Below are positions 1 through 13,025 of a stretch of 64,000 bases of DNA, piece by piece. The position numbers and the translations under genes are program-made. This DNA comes from Denitromonas sp. (GTDB lineage: Bacteria > Pseudomonadota > Gammaproteobacteria > Burkholderiales > Rhodocyclaceae): positions 1,255,501-1,319,500 of the forward strand of contig NZ_JAUCBR010000004.1 of the NCBI RefSeq assembly GCF_034676725.1. The letters run 5' to 3'. The stretch's first letter is position 1. Each line of letters opens with the position of its first letter. The notes under the pieces are model-generated. The model did not search any database. It worked only from the letters and a program-made list of their open reading frames with translations, and was not told where the DNA came from.

Positions 1-189
1 GTGCTGCTCATCGACGACCTGATCGCCACCGGCGGCACCATGATGGCCGCCAAAAAACTCATCGAGCGCCTCGGCGGCAGCATCGTCGAAGGCGCCGCCA
101 TCGTCGACCTGCCCGAACTCGGCGGCTCCGAGCTGCTGCGCGCCGCCGGCCTCGAACTCTTTACCCTGGTTGACTACGCCGGCCACTGA
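1..189 (+). CDS. apt: adenine phosphoribosyltransferase, C-terminal part (cut by window edge)
   Basis: This is the last 62 codons of a purine salvage enzyme that converts adenine and PRPP to AMP in the cytoplasm. The visible part opens with the PRPP-binding motif VLLIDDLIATGGTM, in which two acidic residues precede the T-G-G-T loop, followed by the usual C-terminal strand-helix tail. Base 1 is probably an internal valine codon rather than a start, because the family is about 170-180 residues long and this motif normally sits near residue 120. The gene ends 20 bases before the next phosphoribosyltransferase gene, so the two are probably one transcript for purine salvage. Confidence 0.88.
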   Translation: MLLIDDLIATGGTMMAAKKLIERLGGSIVEGAAIVDLPELGGSELLRAAGLELFTLVDYAGH

Positions 190-209
190 ACACTGAATCT
201 GGAAACGAC

Positions 210-767
210 ATGTCTGTTGATCTGAAAGAAATCCGCCGCGCCATGGACGAGGCCGACTGCCTCGCCGACAACGCCGCCGTCGAGGCCGCGCTGGACAAGA
301 TGGCTGCCGAAATCACCGAGCCGCTGCGCAACACCAACCCGCTGGTCTTCGTGGTCATGAACGGCGGCCTGATCCTCGCCGGCCGCCTGCTGCCGCGCCT
401 GGCCTTCCCGCTCGAAGTGGCCTACCTGCACGCCACCCGCTATGGCCACGCCCTGCAGGGCAACCTGCTCGACTGGCGGGTGCGCCCCACACAGGATCTG
501 CGCGGGCGCACCGTGCTGGTGCTCGATGACATCCTCGACGAAGGCCACACCCTGGCCGCCATCGTCGACCACCTCAAGGCCGAAGGCGCCGCCTCGGTGC
601 ACACCGCCGTGCTGGTGCACAAGGAGCACGACCGCAAGGCCACCCCCGGCATGCGCGCCGACGTCACCGGCCTGGACATCCCCGACCGCTTCCTGTTTGG
701 CTGCGGCATGGACTACAAGGGCTACTGGCGCAACGCGCCGGGGATCTACGCGCTGAAGGGGCATTGA
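210..767 (+). CDS. hpt: hypoxanthine(-guanine) phosphoribosyltransferase
   Basis: The 185-residue cytoplasmic salvage enzyme transfers ribose phosphate from PRPP to hypoxanthine or guanine, giving IMP or GMP. The PRPP loop appears as VLVLDDILDEGHTL near residue 107, and an early FVVMNGGLILAGRL segment matches the family's substrate-side loop. Length agrees with the family. An ATG at 210 follows apt closely, supporting co-transcription with it. The downstream gene is convergent, and two palindromic repeats lie between them. The choice between hypoxanthine and guanine preference cannot be made from sequence alone. Confidence 0.9.
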   Translation: MSVDLKEIRRAMDEADCLADNAAVEAALDKMAAEITEPLRNTNPLVFVVMNGGLILAGRLLPRLAFPLEVAYLHATRYGHALQGNLLDWRVRPTQDLRGRTVLVLDDILDEGHTLAAIVDHLKAEGAASVHTAVLVHKEHDRKATPGMRADVTGLDIPDRFLFGCGMDYKGYWRNAPGIYALKGH

Positions 768-800
768 AGCTGCGCTTGCGGATGCGCCCTGCGAGCGTCG

Positions 801-878
801 GTAGGGTGGGCGGCTCGCCGCGCGCCATCGCCACCACCGACCCGCACCGCCTGGTGGGCGGCAAGCCGCCCACCCTAC
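801..878. repeat. GTAG-headed palindromic repeat (REP/BIME-like)
   Basis: A 78-bp imperfect palindrome begins GTAGGGTGGGCGGC and ends GCCGCCCACCCTAC, so both ends carry a GTAG head in opposite orientation. It sits in the convergent gap between hpt and the sigma-54 activator gene. GTAG heads are characteristic of REP sequences served by RAYT transposases, and one RAYT gene is present at 56903 in this window. It could also act as a bidirectional transcription end. Confidence 0.65.
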
Positions 879-892
879 AAAACTCGCCTCAG

Positions 893-975
893 GTAGGGCG
901 GATAAGCCGAAGGCGCATCCGCCATCGGTCGTGATTAAACCGAAGATCGGCGGATGCGCTGCGCTTATCCGCCCT
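893..975. repeat. GTAG-headed palindromic repeat, second family
   Basis: An 83-bp palindrome begins GTAGGGCGGATAAGCC and ends GGCTTATCC-like sequence (GCTTATCCGCCCTAC). Inside it, GGCGCATCCGCC faces GGCGGATGCGC, giving a long hairpin. A nearly identical copy occurs at 39069-39154. It lies just downstream of the first palindrome, in the same convergent gap. Confidence 0.7.
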
Positions 976-989
976 ACAAATCCCCGGCC

Positions 990-2321
990 CTACTCCCCGC
1001 GAAAATCTTCGGGGAAGAGGTGGTGGCGGTTGAGCTTGTCGTAGAGCGTCTTGCGCGGCGTGTCGAGCAGTTCGGCGGCGGCGCTGACGCTGCCGCGGGT
1101 CTGGCGTAGCGCGGCCTCGATCACCTGGCGCTCGAAGCCCTCGACCTGCCGGGCCAGCGAACCACCGGCAGCCTCTGCCGCCGGCCGGCGCACGGCCACG
1201 CCGAGACAGAAGCGATCGACCGCATTGCGCAGCTCACGCACGTTGCCGGGCCAGTCCTGCGCCATCCACGCGGCCATGTCGTCTTCGCCCCACATCGGCG
1301 GGTCGCAGCGATAGCGGGCCGCCGCTTCACGCAGAAAGTGCGCGGCCAGCAAGGGAATGTCGGCCTTGCGTTCGCGCAGCGGTGGCAGTTCCAGGCCGAC
1401 CACGTTCAAGCGGTAGTACAAATCGCTGCGGAATTGCCCGGCGTCGGAGAGCGCCTTGAGGTCGGCCTTACTGGCGGCGATGATGCGGCAGTCGACCGGG
1501 ATCGCGGCATTGCTGCCGAGGCGTTCGACCACGCGCTCTTGCAGCACCCGCAGCAGCTTGACCTGCAAGATGGCGGGCATGGTCTCGATCTCGTCGAGAA
1601 ACAGCGTGCCGCCCCGCGCGTGCTCGATCTTGCCGATGCGCCGCTTGAGCGCGCCGGTGAAGGCGCCGGCCTCATGGCCGAAAATCTCGCTCTCGAACAC
1701 CGTCTCGGGCAGCGCGCCGCAGTTGATCGCCACGAACTGACCGCTGCGCCCGCTGGCGGCGTGGATGGCGCGCGCGGCCACCTCCTTGCCGGTGCCGGTT
1801 TCGCCGTAGATGAGCACGTCGGCCTCGGTCGGGCCGATGGCGGCGATGGTGTGGCGCACCCGCTGCATGGGCGGCGCGTCGCCGATCAGCGGCACGGCCT
1901 CGCGGGCCGACAGGCTGGCCTTGAGGCGGCGGTTTTCGATGACCAGCGCGCGACGGTCGTGGGCGCGACGCACTACTTCCACCAGCCGGTCGGAGGAGAA
2001 GGGCTTTTCGATGAAGTCGTAGGCGCCCTCGCGCATGGCCGCCACCGCCATGGTGATGCCGCCGTGGCCGGTGATCAGCACCACCGGAATCTCGCGGTCG
2101 ATGGCCATCACCGCGCGCAACAGGGCGAGGCCGTCCATGCCCGGCAGGCGCACATCGCAGACCACGGTGCCGGCAAAGTCCGGCCCAATGCGCGCCAGCG
2201 CCGGCTCGGCGGCGTCGAAGCCGCGCACCGGCAGGTCGTCGAGCTCGAGCGCCTGCTCGATGCCAAGGCGCACCTGCGGGTCGTCTTCGATCACGATCAC
2301 ATGCGGTCGATGTTCGGCCAT
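990..2321 (-). CDS. DctD-like sigma-54-dependent response regulator
   Basis: The 443-residue transcription activator has three domains. A receiver domain covers residues 1-120, with acidic pair EDD near residue 12, phospho-acceptor D in VVCDVRLPGMDG and a conserved K in IEKPF. An AAA+ domain at about 145-375 shows Walker A GETGTGKE, the sigma-54 contact loop GAFTGA and Walker B GTLFLDEIE. A Fis-type helix-turn-helix at the C terminus contains AAELLDTPRKTLYDKL. It starts 3 bases after the stop of the kinase gene upstream, so it is translationally coupled to it. Its expected target is the TAXI-TRAP operon promoter at 7471-7486, which would make the operon self-regulating. The order and domains match the DctB/DctD pair, but the ligand is unknown. 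Confidence 0.93.
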   Translation of the reverse strand: MAEHRPHVIVIEDDPQVRLGIEQALELDDLPVRGFDAAEPALARIGPDFAGTVVCDVRLPGMDGLALLRAVMAIDREIPVVLITGHGGITMAVAAMREGAYDFIEKPFSSDRLVEVVRRAHDRRALVIENRRLKASLSAREAVPLIGDAPPMQRVRHTIAAIGPTEADVLIYGETGTGKEVAARAIHAASGRSGQFVAINCGALPETVFESEIFGHEAGAFTGALKRRIGKIEHARGGTLFLDEIETMPAILQVKLLRVLQERVVERLGSNAAIPVDCRIIAASKADLKALSDAGQFRSDLYYRLNVVGLELPPLRERKADIPLLAAHFLREAAARYRCDPPMWGEDDMAAWMAQDWPGNVRELRNAVDRFCLGVAVRRPAAEAAGGSLARQVEGFERQVIEAALRQTRGSVSAAAELLDTPRKTLYDKLNRHHLFPEDFRGE

Positions 2322-2324
2322 GCC

Positions 2325-4260
2325 TTAAAACTCCCCTCGCGCCAGCGGCAGGCGCAACTCAAAACACGCCCCGCCGCCATCGTCATTGGCGGCGCTCAGC
2401 GAGCCGTGCAGGCTCTCGGCGATCAGTCGCGAAATCGCCAGGCCCAGCCCCAGCCCTTTGCCGATCGGCTTGGTGGTGAAAAACGGTTCAAACAGATGCG
2501 GCCACACCTGCGGGTCAATGCCGCCGCCGGTGTCGCGCAGACAGATGATGCCCTCGCCGGCCGCGATGCGGGTGTCGATCGACAGCTCGCGCGCCGCCGC
2601 GCCTTCCATGGCGTCGATGGCATTGACCGCCAGATTGACGATGACCTGCTCCAGCCGGGTGATGTCGGCCTTCACCGTCAGCCCCGGCGCACCGTGGCGC
2701 ACCGTCACCGTCACGTCGGCCGCCTGGCGCTTCGACTCGACCAGCAGCAGCGCATTGTCGATGGCGTCGGCCACATCCACCGGCACCAACACATCGCCGC
2801 TCTTGCGCGAGAAGGTCTTGAGCTGCGCCACGATGCGCCCCATGCGCTGCGCCACGCGGGCGATGTGGTCGAGGTTCTCCGCCGCCGCCTCGGGTTTGTC
2901 GCGCTCGATGAAGCGGCGCGCATTATCGGCCAGCGTGGTCAGCGCAGCCAGGGGCTGGTTGAGTTCATGGGTGACGCCGGCGGCCATCTGACCGAGCACC
3001 GCCAGCTTGCCGGCCTGCACGGCGGTGTCGCGGGTGCGGGTGAGGATCTGCTCGGCGTCCTTGAGCGAGCTGACGCGGTCCTCCAGCGTGCGGTTGGCGG
3101 TGAGCAGCTCGGCGGTGCGCTCGGCGATGCGCGCTTCGAGGTCGGCCTGCACCCGTTCGAGCGCGGCGCGGGCGGCACGGCGTTCTTCGGTGCGGCGGCG
3201 GCGCATGCGCCACAGGCCGATCACCATCAGCAGCAGCAGGATCGACAGCGTCAGCGCCGCGGCCATGACGGTGGCCAGCTTCTGCGCGTCGGTCAGGTCG
3301 GAGAGGATAACCAGCCGCCAGCCGTAGTCGGGCAGGTCGATGGATTCGGAGAGCAGGGGCTGGGCGCGTCCGCCGGTGTTCGACGAAGGGCAGCGATTCG
3401 CCCGCCAGGCTCAGCCGGCGCCCCCGCCCGCCCGCCCGGAGGATGGGCTGGCCGTCGGTGGCCTGCAGCAGGGGGAGGTCGGCATTGAGGTACTGGCGCG
3501 TGCGGGCCAGCGCCTCGCGGTCGGCGCCGCGCAGCGGGAACAGGCTGCGGAACTTCCAGTTCGGCGTGGAGGACAGCACCACCACGCCCAGCCGGTCGGC
3601 CACCAGCAGCAGGTCGCCCGAGCGCCGCCAGGCGTCCTCCAGCGCATCGAGGCGGATCTTGACCACCGCCACCCCGGTGATCGTGCCGCCCACATACACC
3701 GGCGCGGAGAGAAAATAGCCGGCCTCCTGGGTGGTCACCCCGACGCCGAAGAAGCGCCCCGGCCGCCCGTCCATGGCGTCGTGGAAGTAGGGACGGAAAC
3801 CATAGTTGTTGCCGACGAAGGAATTGGGCTCACGCCAGTTGCTCGAGGCCAGCACGCGGCCGCTGGCATCGAGCAGGTAGAGCACATGGATGACCGGATC
3901 CTGGCTGACCTCTTCGAGGTAGCGGTTGACCGCGTCGGCCTGTGCCGTGTCCTGCGGGCCGGCCAGCAGGCTGCGCACCCGGCCATCGAGGCCGAGCACG
4001 GTGGGCAGCAGGCGAAACTCCTCCAGCGTCTGCGCCATGGTGCGGCGATAGAAATCGAGCCGCAGCTGGCTGGCCTCGGCCACCTGGGCCACCTCGCGAC
4101 TGAGGAAGGCCTGGTAGCTGCCCAGGCCGAGCACCACCGCCAGCAGGCCGAGCGCGAGCAGCGGCTGGAGCAGGCGGGTGACGGCACGGGTCAGGGGCAT
4201 GGGGTCGCTGTCGGGGTCGGAGCGCCCTAGCTTACGGCCTGCCGTGCCGACCGCCAACAT
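2325..4260 (-). pseudogene. DctB-like sensor histidine kinase, interrupted by one frameshift
   Basis: A C4-dicarboxylate-type sensor kinase is split over two reading frames. The N-terminal frame (from 4260, or the ATG at 4200) has a membrane segment and a periplasmic sensor domain up to about VEHRR near 3390. The C-terminal frame continues from about 3410 with PDYGWRLVILSDL, a second membrane helix, a coiled coil, H-box GVTHELNQPLAAL, N-box VNAIDAM, and G-boxes DTGGGI and GKGLGLGLAIS, ending at 2325. Joined, the protein would be about 620-645 residues, normal for DctB. The switch must lie between about 3350 and 3411, beside a run of G and C. It may be a real mutation or a sequencing error. 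The kinase lies between the permease and its response regulator in one operon. Confidence 0.82.
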
Positions 4261-4282
4261 ACCCCGCCCCGGTCTCAGGCGC

Positions 4283-6322
<2,040 letters not shown>

Positions 6323-6414
6323 GGTGTGGTCTCCTCGCACCATTCGGCACGATGTGTCGTTGTTATCCGGGCGGCCGCCCCGTCACGGCGCGGCCGCGGT
6401 CATGCAACTACCCG

Positions 6415-7368
6415 TTACTTGGTCGCCTTGTTCGCTTCAGCATAGAAGCGGGCGGCACCCGGGTGCAGCGGCACCGGCAGGCCGGTCGACGCCTTCTCCA
6501 GCACGATGCCCTTGGCTGCGGAGTGCGCTGCGACCATGGCGTCCATGTTCGAGAACATCGACTTGACCATCGCGTACACGGTGTCGGCATCGACGCCTTC
6601 ATGGGTCACCAGGATGTTGCGGATCGCCACGGTCGGCACGTCGGCGGTCTGGCCCTCGTAGGTGTTGGCCGGGACCACGCCCTGCTGGTAGGCCGAGTCA
6701 CCGATCTTCTCCACCACCTCGGCCGGCACCGGCACCACCACGATCTTCATGGTGCTGGCCAGGTCGCGCAGCGAGGCGACGCCCAGGCCGGCCGACTGCA
6801 GGGTGGCATCGAGCTGGCGGTTCTTGATCAGCTCGACCGACTCGCCAAAGGGCAGGTATTCCACCTTGGACAGGCCTTCATAGCCGATACCTGCGGCCTT
6901 GAGCACGGCACGGGCGTTCAGCTCGGTACCGGATTTCGGCGCACCCACGGACACCCGCTTGCCCTTGAGATCGGCCAGCGTCTTGATGCCCGACTCTTCG
7001 GAGGCCACGATCTGGATGTAGTTGGGGTAGATCGCCGCCACACCGCGCAGCTTGTCCAGCTTCTGCTTGAAGCCGGCCTCCGCGTCGCCCTTCCAGGCGT
7101 CGGACACCGCGTCGGCAAGGGCAAAGCCCACTTCACCACGGCCGGCCTGCAGCAGGTTCAGGTTCTCGGCGCTGGCCTTGGTCGACTGGACGCTAACCTT
7201 GGCGTCCGGCAGCGCCTTGCCGATCTGCTGGGACAGGGCCACGCCCAGCGGATAGTAGATACCGCTGGTGCCGCCGGTCAGCACGTTGATGAACTTCTGT
7301 TCGGCCTGCACGCCGGTGGATACGATCAGGGCGGCGGCAGCGATGCCGAGGGTACGAATGACTTTCAT
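6415..7368 (-). CDS. TAXI-family TRAP solute receptor
   Basis: This periplasmic substrate-binding protein of 317 residues has a Sec signal peptide (MKVIRTLGIAAAALIVSTG, cleavage after VQA) followed by a TAXI receptor domain with FINVLTGGTSGIYYPLG near the mature N terminus, typical of receptors for dicarboxylates or amino acids such as glutamate. I chose ATG 7368 over the ATG 15 bases earlier because GGAGGAGA, which serves as ribosome site, spans the first ATG. It is the first gene of the operon receptor-permease-kinase-regulator. Upstream lie a sigma-54-type promoter and two palindromes, so expression is probably induced by its own substrate through the kinase-regulator pair. The substrate is unknown. 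Confidence 0.92.
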   Translation of the reverse strand: MKVIRTLGIAAAALIVSTGVQAEQKFINVLTGGTSGIYYPLGVALSQQIGKALPDAKVSVQSTKASAENLNLLQAGRGEVGFALADAVSDAWKGDAEAGFKQKLDKLRGVAAIYPNYIQIVASEESGIKTLADLKGKRVSVGAPKSGTELNARAVLKAAGIGYEGLSKVEYLPFGESVELIKNRQLDATLQSAGLGVASLRDLASTMKIVVVPVPAEVVEKIGDSAYQQGVVPANTYEGQTADVPTVAIRNILVTHEGVDADTVYAMVKSMFSNMDAMVAAHSAAKGIVLEKASTGLPVPLHPGAARFYAEANKATK

Positions 7369-7470
7369 GGTGGTCTCCTCCATGGGTGGTTATGGTGGCG
7401 GGCTAACGACACAGCGGCGAGGAAAGGGAGGGAGACTCCACCGCCGGTCGCGCCCGACCCCGTCCTTGAT

Positions 7471-7486
7471 TGCAAGGGCCGGGCCA
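7471..7486 (-). promoter_or_regulatory. sigma-54 (-24/-12) promoter for the TAXI-TRAP operon
   Basis: Read on the minus strand, the site is TGGCCCGGCCCTTGCA. It matches the sigma-54 consensus TGGCACG-N4-TTGCA with one mismatch and keeps the invariant GG and GC with a 10-base gap. It lies about 100 bases before the receptor start. An activator with the sigma-54 contact motif GAFTGA is encoded in the same operon. Confidence 0.72.
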
Positions 7487-7561
7487 GTTTGCACGCCGGC
7501 CGCCTTCGCCCGTCAAATCATTGACTTAAGCCCACGCCCCGTCGCGTGGCCGGCGCGGTCT

Positions 7562-7609
7562 GTGCGGATTTCCGCACACCGCCCGACCGACGCATGCGGA
7601 AAATCGCAC
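7562..7609. promoter_or_regulatory. tandem palindromic upstream activator sites (probable DctD-like UAS)
   Basis: Two related 16-bp palindromes are centred 32 bp (three helical turns) apart. The first is GTGCGGATTTCCGCAC at 7562-7577, with perfect 7-bp arms. The second is ATGCGGAAAATCGCAC at 7594-7609. They sit roughly 110 and 140 bp upstream of the start point expected from the -12 element, the usual place for enhancer sites of sigma-54 activators. They share the gap with the divergent HD-GYP gene, so effects on that gene cannot be excluded. Confidence 0.6.
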
Positions 7610-7699
7610 AAGCCTCGGCCGGCAGTGCCGTTATGGTCATTCATGGCTACACTAGCGTTTCATACGCTGGCGCGTAACCGCCTTGCATGCGGAGAGAGC

Positions 7700-8786
7700 A
7701 TGGTCCCGACCAACCCCAGTGCCCGCATCCTCATCGTCGACGACACCCCGGAGAACCTGGCGGTGCTCGGCGATGTGCTGCAGCCCGACTACACCGTGCA
7801 GGCCACCACCTCGGGCGAGCGCGCGCTGGCCATCGCCGCCGGGCAGCCGGCCCCCGACCTGGTGCTGCTCGACATCATGATGCCGGGCATGGATGGCTAC
7901 ACCGTGCTCACCCGCTTGCGCGACAACCCGCTCACCCGCGACATTCCGGTCATCTTCCTCACCGCGCTCGACGACACCCGCGACGAGGAGCACGGCCTGG
8001 CCCTTGGCGCCGCCGACTACATCGCCAAGCCGATCCGCCCCGCGCTGGTGCTGGCGCGGGTGCGCACCCAGCTCGACGTCAAGCGGGCGCGCGACGCGCT
8101 GCGCGACCACAACGCCTTTCTCGAGTCCGAAGTGGCCCGCCGCATGGCCGACAACGAACACATCCAGGCCGTCAGCATCCGCGCGCTGGCCCACCTGGCC
8201 GAAACCCGCGACCCGGAAACCGGCAACCACATCCTGCGCACCCAGGCCTATGTGGCGCATCTGGCCAACGCCCTGCGCACGCACCCGCGCTTTGCACAGA
8301 CGCTCACCCCGCGCTACATCACCCTGCTGACCCGCTCCGCGCCGCTGCACGACATCGGCAAGGTCGGCATTCCGGACCACATCCTGCTCAAGCCGGGCAA
8401 GCTCGATGCCGATGAATGGCGCATCATGCAGACCCACGCCGCCCTCGGGGCGAGCGCCATCGAACAGGCCGAGGCCGACGTCAGCGAGGCCCTGCCCTTT
8501 CTGTCGCTGGCCAAGGAGATCGCCCGTCACCACCACGAGCGCTGGGACGGCACCGGCTATCCCGACGGCCTGGCTGGCGACGCCATCCCCGCCTCGGCGC
8601 GGCTGATGGCGCTGGCCGACGTGTTCGACGCGCTGATCCACGCCCGCGTCTACAAGCCCGCCCTGCCCGTCGAGACCGCCCGTGACATCATCACCGCCGG
8701 CCGGGGCAGCCACTTCGACCCGGCGGTGGTCGACTGCTTCCTGACCGACTTCCCCGCCTTCGTAGAGATTGCCAGGCGCTATCGCG

Positions 8787-8797
<11 letters not shown>
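7700..8797 (+). CDS. response regulator with HD-GYP domain (cyclic-di-GMP phosphodiesterase)
   Basis: This cytoplasmic protein has 365 residues. The receiver domain (about 8-125) carries VDDTPEN, phospho-acceptor D in LLDIMMPGMDG and K in IAKPIRP. After a short coiled coil, an HD-GYP domain (about 155-350) shows HDIGKVGIPDHIL, the HHHERWDGTGYPDGL signature and later ALADVFDAL, so the catalytic metal ligands look intact. It should hydrolyse cyclic di-GMP when phosphorylated. The start at 7700 follows GGAGAGA. Its last 11 bases overlap the next gene, a hybrid kinase, which is therefore the likely phosphodonor. It is divergent from the TRAP operon. Confidence 0.92.
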
Positions 8798-11792
<2,995 letters not shown>

Positions 11793-11803
11793 CGGCGCCG
11801 GCC

Positions 11804-12355
11804 TCAGCGCGAACCGATCCCGATATTGATACCGATGCCAACCCCCGAGCCACTGCCCGCGCCAATGCCGAAGCCGCCGAAGAACATGCCGTCGCGCGGG
11901 TACTCGTAGGTGGTCGAGGTGCGCACCACCGCCTCGTCGCGGAAGTGCACATTGAAGTAGGTGGCAATGCCGGGGTTGCCGCTGTTGCTGATGTTCCAGT
12001 CATAGACCGTCTCGCCCGAGAGCGCGAAGTGCGCCACGCTGCGCTGCGGGCCGAGCCGCTCGCGCACCGCCGCCAGCGTCATGCCCGGCTGGATCTGCGC
12101 CAGCCGCTCGGGGGCAAGGCCGTCCCAGGTCTCGACCACCTGGCCGGACGCGTCGAAACGCACCTGCACGAAGGTGGTGCCGAAGGGCTGGGTGGCGTAC
12201 TGCCACAGCTCGCCACCGTCCGCCTGGCCGACGATGCGCGTCGGTGCGCCATGCGCGGTGCGCACCTGCGCCGCCAACTGCCCCGGCACGATCGGCGCCA
12301 GCGTCGCACACGCCGTCAGCCCCAGCAGCCACACCAGCAGAGTCCAGCGGTGCAT
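11804..12355 (-). CDS. outer-membrane-type lipoprotein with BamE-like fold and glycine-rich tail
   Basis: This 183-residue protein starts MHRWTLLVWLLGLTAC, with a lipobox LTAC that predicts lipidation at Cys16. The middle part contains VQVRFDASGQVVETW and the stretch IQPGMTLAAVRERLGPQRS, the pattern of BamE/SmpA-like domains, where a turn precedes a helix and a G-P. The C terminus turns into an alternating Gly/Ile tail (FGGFGIGAGSGSGVGIGINI), which is unusual for the family. Its ATG follows the stop of the upstream lipoprotein gene by 2 bases, so the two are coupled and probably paralogous. Function is unknown beyond envelope location. Confidence 0.78.
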   Translation of the reverse strand: MHRWTLLVWLLGLTACATLAPIVPGQLAAQVRTAHGAPTRIVGQADGGELWQYATQPFGTTFVQVRFDASGQVVETWDGLAPERLAQIQPGMTLAAVRERLGPQRSVAHFALSGETVYDWNISNSGNPGIATYFNVHFRDEAVVRTSTTYEYPRDGMFFGGFGIGAGSGSGVGIGINIGIGSR

Positions 12356-12357
12356 GG

Positions 12358-12846
12358 TCAGCGCCCCTTGTATTCGATGTCGCGGCCGGTGCGCACCACC
12401 TGACCCTGCGGGTTGAAGTACACGTTGAAGTAGACCGGTTCGGCGCCGTTGCTGTTGTCGATCAGCCAGTCCCACACCGTCTCGTTCTTGAGCTGGAAGA
12501 ACTGTGTCTTGGCCGGCTTGCCGAGCAACCGGCGCACCTGGTCCTGGCTCAGGCCGGGCTGGACGCGCGCGAACTGCGCGGGGGTGAGCACCTGCTCGAC
12601 CTTCTGCACCACGTTGTTGCCATCGACGGTGATCAGGTAGCAGGTGGTGCCCTGCGGCTGCTGGGTGTATTCCCAGGTGACCGAACCGTCCGCATTGCGC
12701 CACTCGATCCCCGGCGGGCCGAGTTTGTCGCGCACCTCGAAGCCAGTGGACACCCCCGGCTTGAGGTCTTCGATGACGAACTGGTCGCAGGCACTGAGGC
12801 CAAGCAGGCCCAGCACACCGCACAGCACAGACAGCAACTTCTTCAT
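12358..12846 (-). CDS. lipoprotein with two BamE/SmpA-like repeats
   Basis: The 162-residue protein has a signal peptide MKKLLSVLCGVLGLLGLSAC with lipobox LSAC at Cys20. Two similar segments follow, LKPGVSTGFEVRDKLGPPG and VQPGLSQDQVRRLLGKPA, each leading to an aromatic W-x-Y/W-x strand, as in BamE-type domains. The start is fixed by a GGAGGTGTC ribosome site just before ATG 12846. It probably sits in the envelope facing the periplasm. The downstream gene is a related lipoprotein that starts 2 bases after this stop. It is divergent from the binding-protein gene at 13026. Confidence 0.8.
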   Translation of the reverse strand: MKKLLSVLCGVLGLLGLSACDQFVIEDLKPGVSTGFEVRDKLGPPGIEWRNADGSVTWEYTQQPQGTTCYLITVDGNNVVQKVEQVLTPAQFARVQPGLSQDQVRRLLGKPAKTQFFQLKNETVWDWLIDNSNGAEPVYFNVYFNPQGQVVRTGRDIEYKGR

Positions 12847-13025
12847 GACACCTCCGTCGAAAATCGGCCGGTCCGTGCGCCGCGCGGCCCCCGGCGCTAG
12901 AATGGCAGGGGTTTGACGCACGGTTTTCGATTCCTCGGCGGGATGTGCCCGCAAGAAACCGCACACCACGCCGGCCGGCGTTGAGGCCATTTTGACACTC
13001 GATAGCTTCCAGGAGAGCTAGCAAA

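Noticed and set aside
6352..7524. Plus-strand 390-codon frame over the TAXI receptor gene
   Set aside because: It is antisense to a gene with a clear signal peptide and ribosome site, and its translation is His/Arg/Gly-rich shadow sequence.
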